A model generated the notes under the pieces. The model searched no databases and was not told where the DNA came from. It saw only the letters and a list, made by a program, of their open reading frames with translations. Positions 50,876-61,400 of a DNA stretch of 64,000 bases are shown here, piece after piece. A program made the translations under genes and the position numbers. Numbering within the stretch: position 1 is the stretch's first letter; every line of letters starts with the position of its first letter. Origin of the DNA: Pseudoscleropodium purum. Its lineage: Eukaryota > Streptophyta > Bryopsida > Hypnales > Brachytheciaceae. The DNA is taken from assembly GCA_963969395.1 (NCBI GenBank), contig OZ017798.1, positions 1,736,001 through 1,800,000 on the forward strand. The letters run 5' to 3'.

Positions 50876-51259
50876 ATGGTGGCTATTTCAGATGAAACTC
50901 GTGCTCGCATTGTAGGTTTGAGTGAAGTACGGAAAACAGGGGTTGACATTGCAACTATTGTTGGAATCCATGCTAGAATAGTTCAAAGGGTGGTGAAGAA
51001 ATTTCAAGAAGATGGAACCTATGAGTACAAACCTTGTGGTAGAAGTCATACTAAAAAGCTTAGTGATAGAGATGTTCATGCTATTATACATGTCTCAAAA
51101 ACTCATTGTCACTCGACACTCTTTGAGATTACTAATATATGTTCTACTATAGTGTCTAGATAGACTATTGGAAGGGCCTTACATGGGAATCTATGTCATT
51201 CTATGTCCTCTAGGGTACATGCAATGATTGAGGCAAATGGAGGACATACATGTTGGTAG
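50876..51259 (+). pseudogene. Tc1/mariner-like transposase, N-terminal fragment
   Basis: The frame starts MVAISDETRARIVGLSEV and shows the layout of the Tc1-type DNA-binding region: a first helix-turn-helix (about residues 4-40, with IATIVGIHARIVQRVVKKFQ), a GRSH linker resembling the usual GRP/GRK hinge, and a second helix-turn-helix (KKLSDRDVHAIIHVSK...LFEITNIC). A TAG stop interrupts at 51161-51163. The same frame continues with TIGRALHGN and SSRVHAMIEANGG to the stop at 51257-51259. The catalytic DDE/DDD domain is absent because the right inverted repeat begins at 51247. The element therefore cannot encode an active enzyme; a full-length relative elsewhere in the genome would be needed to move it. 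Confidence 0.8.
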
Positions 51260-51661
51260 ATTGTAGGTTTCTTTTTTGTATAAATCTTTTGACCTTGAAA
51301 TTTGGCACACATATTATTTGCATATAGGGGATCTTGTGCCAAAAATTTCACGATAAATGAATAAAATTGTAGCTCTTAAGAAGGGTCAAAGTTAGAAGTA
51401 GTGAAATGGTTTCTCAGAACTACACATGTTGGTAGATTTTGAATATTTTTTTTTGTATAACTTTTTTGGCTATGAAATTTGTTACAAATGTTATTAACAT
51501 AGAAATCACTTTGTGGAAAAAACTTTATAGTAAATAATCAATTTTGCAGCCCTTGGGAGGGTGTCAAAGTTGAAGTAGTGAAATGGTTTCCACAATTGTT
51601 TCTCAAAACAATGCATGTTGGTAGATTGTTAATATCTTTTTTTGTATTAATCTTTAAGCCT

Positions 51662-52583
51662 TTAAACCCTAAATTCCCAAGGTCATTTTTCTATCAAAAA
51701 CCACTCAAAAATGTTGTTTTTGTTGTGTTCATCCAAGAATACAAAAAAAAATCATTTTTTTATAATCTAAACGTAAGATCTTGTACTTTACTTGTCTTAG
51801 CTCATATGGTAAAAATTTCATGAAGTTTAACTTATAGATTGGAAGATATTAGCATTCAAAGTTGAAAAAGAAAGTTTTTTTGAACACTAGCCTACAATTC
51901 CAAATGACTTTGACCGCCAATTGTGAATTTTTTTTGCACTACAATTTTTGAATTAAAATTTTTTTATGTTGGAGAATTGAGTTGAAAGTCTAGGAATTTT
52001 TTTTTTAAAAAACACTTGATTTTCATTCTTTAAAAAAATGTCAAGTAGAAGTAGGTCCAAGATTGGAAAAAAAACTAAATTGTTAATAACTCCAAGATGG
52101 GATTGAAAGACAATATTTCCAATGGTGAGATTGTTTTAGCAATTAAACACAATATTCTCAAAAAAAACATTGTAAGAAATTGTGAAAATTGCATTTAGAA
52201 ATGAACCCCACAAGTTATTTTTTAAAAAGGTGCTGAAATTGCCCAAAAACAAAATTGTCTTTAACTTTCTCATTATTAGTCCAAATAGAATGAATCAAAG
52301 CTTCACATGTAGACAAAAAAAAAATTTAGGGAAAAAAAAATTTAATTTAATTTTGATTTTTTGCAATTTTTTTGTGCTACCCGCCGAGTTTAATTTTAGG
52401 CTTTTTGTGGTATAACTGTTGCTATTGGGCACCAATTGAAATAAAAATTATATTCCCACATAGATAATCAATTTTTCTATCTTATGGGAAAGTTTCAAAA
52501 CAATTCACCAAAAACTAAAATCACAGGAACCTGCCCAAAATCTAATTTGTCCCCCAAGGGGACAATGAGAATTTAGGGGTTAA
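51662..52583 (+). mobile_element. TTAA-family element inside the right arm of the mariner element, 922 bp
   Basis: The left end is TTAAACCCTAAATTCCCAAG (51662-51681). The right end, on the minus strand, is TTAACCCCTAAATTCTCATT (52564-52583). The interior shares GTAAGATCTTGTACTTTACT and TAGATTGGAAGATATTAGCA with other members. The matching point of the intact left mariner arm reads ATAAATTTAAAGGC at about 49536-49549, that is, an unoccupied TTAA. Confidence 0.88.
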
Positions 52584-52931
52584 ATTTATATCATATGTTA
52601 TTAACATAAAAAAAAATTTGTTCCAAGAATTTCATGTCAAAAAAAAATAATTCAATCTTTGGGAGGTTGTCAAAGTTGACAAAGTTCAGTGTTAGCAGTG
52701 AAAATTTTTCCACATCTATCCATGTTGGTAGATATTGAATAACTTTTTTTTGGTGAATCTTTTGGCCTTCAAATTTGGTACACGTGTTATTAACATAAAG
52801 ATGATGTTGTGGAAAAATGTTCATGGTAAAACACCAATTTTTGAGCGCTCGGGAGGCTTTCAAAGTTGGTAATACTGGAATTTTTCTCACTCCGAAATCA
52901 AAAACAACATTTTGATTGCTACCCTATTGTA

Positions 52932-54008
52932 CATTTGTACATGTTTCAAGACACCTTGAAATGTATGTGACTATGCAGTGAATATAAATTAATACTAGAA
53001 TTTGGAGGGCCAAGAAATTTGTAGCAACGTTTTGGAAGAATGATGATGTAGCGATGATTTTTAGCAGATATGAAAATTTTGGAACATGCCACAGAAAATA
53101 GGATGTAATGGTAATTATTGCGGGGACATGTTCAGCAATGTTATTCACTTTGAACAACATATTGTAGATACATTGAATGATTGTTGACTTTGGAATCACA
53201 TTTTTGTAGTGTTAGCAACCTTGATATCTTGCTACAAATGTTTGATTCAAACATTCACGTACTACAACTTTTCCTTGTGGAGGTGAATTCTAATCTTGTC
53301 TTAGACTAGAATGAATTAATTTTAGGTAGTCCCTAATACTAAGAAACCCTAAACCACAAAGTGTGACAAATTAGCTAAACTAAAATTTAAATATAAAATG
53401 ATTTTTGAAAATTTTAGAAATAAGTGCTCTTCTAATTGTCTAATTGATGATCTTCAAGAAAAAAAATTCAAATACATTAGCTTCAATCTGCAAAAGCTAT
53501 AGCCAATGACAACTCAAAAACTTCAAAAGTAACACAAAATAGGATCAGTTTTTCTTACATTCACTTGCTATTGGAAAATTTGGTTCATCTTTCATTCAAT
53601 AACATCTTCTACTTTACAATTTTTTTTAAAAAAAATGAATGGCATGGAAGTTTTTTTTCATAAACTTTTTAAAATATTTTTCAATCCATTTTCCAACATA
53701 TTGACAAAATATGCAAGTTTATAGGATATACATAGTTATTTTATCTAAATATGTTGAAAGACAAAACTTTACCTTTTGGAAGGGCTAGAAATGCCTTCAT
53801 TTTGAAGTTAATTTTATTTCATTGAACTTGAAATTAGTGGTGTTATTCACTCCAAAATTTTGGGAGAATGTATATGAACAAATTAACTAAAGAATCTTAT
53901 GATTGAATTTGTTAAAAAATATTAAATATTAATGAAGATTTTGACCTTCCTTTGGGAATGAGTATTTTGAAGTAGTTCTAGGCCTCCAATATGAAACAAA
54001 TTTAGGGG
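52932..54008. other. AT-rich spacer, no gene supported
   Basis: No coding frame is convincing. At its right end TTTAGGGGTTAA (about 54001-54012) has the form of a right terminus of another TTAA element, but I could not find a matching left end; CCCTAAACC near 53346 is a weak candidate. Confidence 0.4.
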
Positions 54009-54842
54009 TTAATCCCTTAAGGACTTGATCTATTGTGGAACTTCTTATCTGAGCTCATTTTTGCCTTTTCAATTGTGTTCAAACAACAATCTAATATTTT
54101 TCCTACTTACAACTCTGAATTCTATATCACTTTGAAAAATTGCAATATGTTTCATGACAATTTCTAATTATTATTATTTTTGTTGCAAAAATTGAACATA
54201 AATGAATAAAAATAGAAAAAAAAATCCAAATTATATGAAATTTTCTTGGAACCTAAAAGTAGCAATGGAAATTAGCAAGTAAAAATTTCAATTGGTTATT
54301 TTATTTTTTACACCCAAAATAGCCACATCAAACACCTTGAAGTTAAATTCAACTATCAAACCAAATTTATCCTTTTATTTAATTAATGTATAAAATTTCT
54401 ATTCATTCTTTATTTTTTCAATAATTTGGAAGGAAAAAGAAAATTATTGTGATTTTTCAAAGCTAAAGGTGGAAATAAAATTATATCAATCATAATATAT
54501 ATGAGAATGATCTATAATTTTTACTATAAATTAAGGGTGGAATGAAAACCACAGTTTTGTAATTTAAATTCACAATACATTTACAAAAAAGAAAATATGA
54601 ATGAAAGCACACCATATTGTGTTATTTGGATTTTAACACATGATGCTTTCAATTGCAATAACTCTTTCAATTTTTGACATTTTTTAAAACTTTAAAATGG
54701 AATAGAAACAAAACTTTTCAAACTTCATTTTTTTTAGTTAAAATCAAATTCCAAAAAAAGTTATTTTAAAAGTTGTCATTGAGGTTGACCAATGGGCATC
54801 TACTTTTTGGATGCTTGCACCTTTAGGGTTAAAATAAAGGAA
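54009..54842. mobile_element. TTAA-bounded element, 834 bp, more distant member
   Basis: The left end TTAATCCCTTAAGGAC and the right end, reading TTAACCCTAAAGGTGC on the minus strand, share the family terminus. The interior does not align clearly with the better-preserved copies, so its membership rests on the ends and the length. Confidence 0.5.
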
Positions 54843-55094
54843 GTACTAGGTTGAATGAAACTTCTATTTAAAAAGTCTTGCATAAACATTTTTTTAGGAG
54901 AACCAATCAATTTTTTTCTTAAAAAAATGTTCACTTAATAAAGAGAGAATTTTAAAGAAAGACTAAAAGATTATTTTTATTTTTATTTTTAAGGTTAAAA
55001 TTGTTTGCTTGAATATGCTAGTAGATTTTCATATTGAGAGTTTTTAGGTACAATTCTAGATGAGTTGGTTTTTGTAATAAGATCAAGTTGGGTG

Positions 55095-56031
55095 TTAACC
55101 CCTAAAGGCCCAAGACTATATTTTCACCAAAACCACTCCAAAACTGTAATGCCTAGTGCAAGTACCAAATTTTAGAAAAAAAACATTTTTGGACACATGT
55201 AACCGTAGGATCTTGTATTTAACTGGTTCAAGAAGATGTGGAAAAAATTTCAGAAATTTTCACCGTGTAGATTGCAAGATATTAGCATTTAAATTGATAA
55301 AAATCCTTTTTTTGGCCCTGTGAAAATACGGGCAGCTGCACTTCACAAGGTCACATTTGTATGAAAAAATCTTCAAACTGGTTGTGCCTCTTAAGATTGA
55401 TTCTTCAAATCAAGTTGCCTACATGCTTGAAAAATTTCACATCATTTGGAATTGTACAACATATAGAAAAAGTATAGGAAGTAGAAAGAAGTAGAGAATG
55501 ATTTAAAATACTAAATTGTCAAGAATTTTATTATGGAATTGAAAAATGCCAATCCTAATGGTTGTAATGTTGTAATAAATAATCTTCATCAAATGATTTT
55601 TTCAAAAAATATTGAAAATTAAGTCAAATAAAGGACTTCAAAGTTTATTTTAAAGTAGAGAATCTATATATCTATAATTGCCCACAAACTAAAATTCCTC
55701 ATAACTTTCACTTCATTAATCCAAATGCAATGATTCAAAGCTTTCCATGTATATATAAATCTAGAAAACCAATTTCAAATTTTTATTTTTCAAAAAAGGA
55801 ATTTTTAAGAATTTTTTTGAGCTGCCCGTTGTGGCATCAAAACTACATATTATGCAATAACTTTTCAACCATGTACTCAAAAGTTATGAAAATTGTTGGG
55901 CCTTAATGATACTCCTCGTCCACATTTTCTGTAAAAATTTCATAGAAAAAAAAGTAAAATTCCATTCGTAGTGAGCTGCCCAAAATATCTATAATGCCAA
56001 AAAAAATGATACTTGGGCCTTTAGGGGTTAA
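55095..56031 (+). mobile_element. TTAA-family element, 937 bp, best-preserved ends
   Basis: TTAACCCCTAAAGGCCCAAG opens the element at 55095 and its exact reverse complement closes it at 56012-56031, a 20 bp perfect inverted terminus that includes TTAA. The body contains no coding frame. The flanks align with 47424-47490, where no element is present. Confidence 0.9.
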
Positions 56032-56135
56032 TACCTTCTTTTCTAAGAATAAAAATTTCAAAAGTAACATTCCTTGTTTAATTTGAAACTTTATTACTTG
56101 AATCCATTTATTATTTTTTGCACATAATTACTTGC

Positions 56136-57062
56136 TTAACTCCTAGAGGACCAAACTGAGTTTTTTGATAACATAGTGATTTTGGACAACTCACTACAAA
56201 TGGAATTTTTTTCCTTTGAAATTTTTACACAACATGTGTCCAAAGAGTAGATTTAAGGCCCAACAATTTATATAAATTTTGACTACATGGTTAAAAAATT
56301 ATTGCATGATATGTAATTTTCATTGCTTTGTGGGCAATCCAAAAATTTCTTTAAAAATCACTTTTTTCAAAAATTAAAATTTGAAATTGACTTTCTATAT
56401 TGTGTATAAGTTTAAAGCTTTGAATCATTCCATTTTTATTAATGACATGACAATTATGAGGTATTCTAGTTTGTAGACAATTATGGATTCCCTACTCTAA
56501 AATAAATTCTAGAGTTTTTTATTTAATTCTATTTAAAATATTTAAAACAAAATTAACAGCATAGGATATAAATTTTTTATTACTACATTACCAACATTGG
56601 GATTGTCATTTTCAATTTTTATGATTAAATTTTGAACAATTTAGTGTTTTGAATCATTCTTTACTTTCTACTTATTATTTTTTTTCCTATATGTTGTACA
56701 ATCTAGTCCAAATGATCTAAATTTTCTTTAAAATATAGCTAATTTGCCTTGAATAATGAATCCAAAGAGTTACCACCATTTTAAAATTTTTTTTATATAA
56801 ATGTGACCTTGTGAAGTGAAGCTACCTTGATTTTTTGTAGGGCCAAAAAAAAGATTTTTGTCAATTCAAATGCTAATATCTTGCAATCTATAGGATAGAA
56901 ATTTCTAAAAAAAATTAATGTCTTTTCAAACTATTGTATTACAAGATCCTACGTTTAGTTGTGCCCAAAAATGTTTTTCTTCTAAAATTTGGTTTTTGTA
57001 TTAGAAATGGCAGTTTTGGAGCATTTTTGGTGAAAACATTGTCTCTGACCTTTAGGGGTTAA
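56136..57062 (-). mobile_element. TTAA-family element, 927 bp, inverted relative to its neighbour
   Basis: The left end is TTAACTCCTAGAGGACCA and the right end, on the minus strand, is TTAACCCCTAAAGGTCAG. Reading inward from the right end it follows the 55095 copy: TTTTCACCAAAA, CTCCAAAACTG, CAAATTTTAGAA, AACATTTTTGG. The two elements therefore lie 104 bp apart in opposite orientation. There is no coding frame. Confidence 0.85.
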
Positions 57063-57423
57063 TTTCTTGAAAAAATAAATTTTGAATATTTCAATTTCAT
57101 CAAATGTGATTATAAAAAATATTAGAAATTTTCAAAGCATTAAATATTAAATTTGGATGAATGAAAGTTATATTATTTGGATGAAAAAATGCTATAAAAT
57201 ATCATCATCCAAAATATGGATTTAGGATAGCTTAGGAAATTTGAAATGGAAAAGGAAAAAATTTACGAAGGTAGGAAAAGGATATGTAAAGACCATAGCT
57301 TGCTCCTTTCTATTGAAATCTAACCTTAGGCTTCAAATGTCTTTGCTTCATGAATGTGATAATATAACAATCCTTCATCACCGAATATGAATAATTCAAA
57401 ATAATGTCTTTCGGTATTAAATC

Positions 57424-58471
57424 ACTATACATTGAAACTCACTTGCCACCCCAGTTTTCCATTAGTTCCCCCCTTCTTCTCTCAAAACATTTGTAAGCTG
57501 TTGATTTTTTTGAAAAAAAATGCTTACCCTCAAAATTGACGTTGATTTTTCAAAAAATCACAAGATGTTGATCTTGTGAAATTTAATTTGAGCCGTTCAA
57601 ATATAAAATACAAATACTGAATACAAATACAAATACAGGTACGGGTACTGGATATGAGTACTAAATACGTGTATTGAATACGGATATTGAATACAAGTAT
57701 TGAATACAGGTACTGGATATGCATACTAAATACAAATATTGAATACGTGTACTGAATACATGTATTGAATATGGATACAGTATTGGATACGGGATCAATT
57801 GTCCCATATTGTTTGTCAAGAACTTTGATTCTGAAGATTACAAGAGGGGGTGAAGATGGGGGTGAGATAAAAAAATTTAAATCAAATTCTAAATGATAGG
57901 TGGGGGTGAATGGGGGTGATAAAATAAAAATTGAGGGGGGGAGTGTATAGTGACACTTTGTGTCATTATGCACCTCCGCCCCCTCAATTTTTATTTAAAT
58001 TTTTTTATTTTATCACCCCCCTTCACCCCCACCCCCTCTTGTAATCTTCAGAATCAAAGTTCTTGACAAACAATATGGGACAATTGATTCCATATCCAAT
58101 ATTGTATCCGTATTCAGTACCCATATTCAATATCTGTATTTAGTACACGTATTTAGTATGCATATCTAGTACCCGTATTTAGTACCTATACTTAGTACAT
58201 GTATTTAGTACACATATTTAGTACGCATATCCAGTACCCATATTTAGTACATGTATTTAGTACACGTATTCAGTACGTATATCCAGTACCCGTATTTTAT
58301 ATTTGAATGGCTCAAATTAAATTTCACAAGATCAACATCTTGTGATTTTTGAGAAATCAACGTCAATTTTGAGGGTAAGCATTTTTTTCCAAAAAAATCA
58401 ACGGCTCACAAATTTTTTGAGAGAGGAGGGGGGCAACTAATGGGAGTGGCAAGCGAGTTTCAGTGTATAGT
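57424..58471. mobile_element. 1.05 kb fold-back element with internal ~12 bp satellite in both arms
   Basis: The whole stretch is an inverted repeat centred near 57955. The outer ends are ACTATACATTGAAACTCACT and its counterpart AGTTTCAGTGTATAGT; next come TCACAAGATGTTGATCTTGT and its complement, and GGGGGTGA-rich inner segments. Each arm has an array of roughly 12 bp units near TATTGAATACGG (left about 57602-57790, right about 58085-58300). The arrays have diverged from each other more than the flanking unique parts have. An open frame of 147 codons on the minus strand inside the left arm is just satellite. No target duplication was found. Confidence 0.85.
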
Positions 58472-61400
58472 TGCACTTAGCAACTACAAGATGCAAGTAG
58501 ATGTCTAGGAGTAACAATACAAAAAACAAATTGTATTCATCCATTTAGATGTATTGACTAGAAGTATTAATGCAACTAGATAGGATGAGGATTGGATTCA
58601 AAAAATTGTAGGCTGATGTTAAATTGAAAGTCATTGTTGACATAAAAAACACAGTTGTTACATTGGATATTCTTAAAAATCAATCAATTAAAATATGAAA
58701 TTCTTACAATATAGGATCTCTAAACTAAAAAAAAAAAGAGTAATTGATAGCAATAATTTATAGCAGTAATCAAAGCCCTAAATGAGGTAAAACATGAGAA
58801 ATATAAATTCAATTGAAAAATGAATTGATGACTAAAATAAAGAATATATGAGTAGCACTATAGCTATAGGAACTACAAAGCATAAATAGTCTAGAGAAAC
58901 AAAGCTTATTTGAACTCCAAGTGGAAGGCAAGACTAGGGAAATTCCCATACTTTACATGACTATATGTGGTCAATTAGGGCACCTAAATTGCTCACATGT
59001 AGAGAACATGTTTACAACTATATGTCTACATTCCCAATTATGTATAACCTCATTTTTGTAGATTTTGAATTTAAGGATATTGTAGATGGAATTTAAAATT
59101 CAAAATCTACAGCTTTCATTTGTATATCAATTCCAAAATATTCTTCCAAAATAGTACTTTACAATGATTTTTCCCAAATCGCCAATTTTAGAGAACACTT
59201 TGCTTTTGGTGGGCATTTAAACCTTAAAAATTCAAGAAAAATATTGTTGGTGATTTTTTTTTAAATAGCTCACATTCAAGTAATTTGATATTCTAGAAAG
59301 ATATTTCAAGATTATTTTGATCACAAGCATAATTTCTAATCTTAATGCTCCACGTCTTTTCATGTCATGCAAATGTGAAAAGAAGGCTTCAAAAGCCCTG
59401 GCTACTTTGTAACTCATATACAGCACGTTTGTCCCATATCCAAATCCAATATCAGATCATACATCTTGTGCATTTTGGGGTTCCAGACTTACAGTCTGAG
59501 TGGCAAGCAAAAGAAGAAATATGTTCACAATTAACCAGGAGTCTCTCTTAAATTAAATGTGAAGGTACAAGTCAGATGAAAGTGATGTAATTTAAAATCA
59601 GATTAAATTGTCAAATCCCATGTATTCCACTCTCCAAACATCAATACACTAATGCCTAATAATAAAAGTACTAAGAAGCAGGACAAATTTTCTGCACTGT
59701 AGACTTCGGTTTTTAATTTCTGCGTGCATGTGTCGATCATTTCACAACTCAATTCACAAGCTACGTCACAGCGTAAAATATTTACATCTACTGTTGACAA
59801 CAACAGAAAGCAGTGACTGCAACACAATAGCAAGGCGTTTGCAATGGTTTTGCAATGGAACAATGTGTAAACGAACTTAGTTTGGATCTCGAAAAAGAAA
59901 TAATGCATTGCAAAACCGTTGCTAAAATTGTGATTAATTCAATATAAAAGTATTGGACACTGAATCTATGCTATTATATTTCTAAACTGTCGCAAATTCT
60001 AAACCATTGCAAACACAGTGCAATATTTCATACTAGACCATTGCAAAGTCTTTGAAACAAAATTCGTGGGCACTGCAAATCCAATGCAAAAAGTATTGCA
60101 AACTCTATATTCTCTTGTAGTGGTTTGTCCAACAGTTCACTGTTTTTCACACATTATAAAGACAGTTACGGTTACATGGGAAGGTTATAACACCCGACTT
60201 CCTCATGTTTCAAACTCCACATTTCCCCCTTCACCTTGCACTCAAGAGGATTTGCAACAGTCCTAGAGCCTCGGAAGAAGTGAGAACATACGTGTATTCC
60301 CTTGCAGTCGCACAAAGGATTCATATGAATTCCCATTGTGTCAAATTATCTCTGTGTGCATGACTTTCCTAGGTTAAACAGAAAACATTCTAAACTAAAT
60401 CCCTAAAGGTTTAAAGAGCCCTTTCTAAGGGTATGTATCTATTAGGTGTAAAGTAAGAGAAAATTGTAAGAAAAAACAAGAAAAAAAAATTCGAAAGAAA
60501 GTATCATGTTTTTACAATTTTACTGTTCGTGTTAGGATCTGTAATGTTACTCGACTAGCAAGTGAGAAAACGATACCCCAAATCAAGACTAGAATGCACT
60601 AGCTAACCCCAAGCTAGCAACTCTGTAGATTGAACCTAAAAAGCTGTTAGAACAAGCTACTAGATGTAGAGATATACTACAACCGGTCAATGTACAGTAC
60701 ATCCAATAGCAGAACTCCTGATTGCTGAGCGTAACAGACAGACACTGAATTTTGATTATTTTCCACATCGTGAAACAAATTGTGCAGAATGATCAACTGA
60801 ATTAATCGCTATCTCCCTAAAGAATTGGATTACATTCGAACGCTGGACAGTAATAATACGGACACGAAGGCTACATGGAAACGTAAATCTACCGATACGT
60901 ACCTCATACTGAAAATTTCTCGAGGAGCCCGAGTTTACAAGTAGGGAAGCAATGCTGAAATTAGTGTATCGATGACTTCGAATCCTCTTGGGCTGACCAT
61001 CTAGCTAGCTAGATTGCCTTCTTACAACAACACCCATTTAAAAAGAAACCAGTTCTAGCTACACCAGCTCCTGGAATATCAAGTCTAGCATGAACTTCAG
61101 ACATTATGTTTGCTAACTACTACATATACACCGACTGATGTGATTTGGTATTTCATTTTCTAAAGCTGAAGAAATTAAAACCTCCAGGCATTCCTGCACA
61201 TCAAAGAATGAGCTGTTTTTATATCGCCCAGCTAAATTTTCGACTCAACGTTACCATCTGATCTATCCCATCTGAGGATCGTAGAATGGTATATAGACAT
61301 ACGCTGATGTGATAAAGCAACCAAAGAAAATGCCAAACTAGCACCAAGTAGTGCATGCATAAAACAACATGGAAAAACAGTGTTCGGTTGGGAGAGCCCC

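Larger units (their letters stand above)
49199..52929 (+). mobile_element. Tc1/mariner element with ~760 bp terminal inverted repeats
   Basis: The left end TACAGTGGGGTAGCAATC and the right end, reading TACAATAGGGTAGCAATC on the minus strand, place the element exactly between TA dinucleotides (49197-49198 and 52930-52931). TA is the Tc1/mariner target site. The left arm runs 49199-49958; the right arm runs 51247-52929 and contains a separate 922 bp insertion, without which it measures about 765 bp. The arms are built from subrepeats of about 185 bp marked by TATGTTAATAACA-like sequence at 49331, 49515, 49704, 49880 and 50069; the fifth is outside the inverted part. The centre holds GAGTGA-rich sequence and a dead transposase fragment. 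Confidence 0.88.

Noticed and set aside
57530..57973. 147-codon Ile/Tyr/Cys-rich minus-strand frame
   Set aside because: It is a translation of the 12 bp satellite and the inner G-rich segment of a fold-back repeat.
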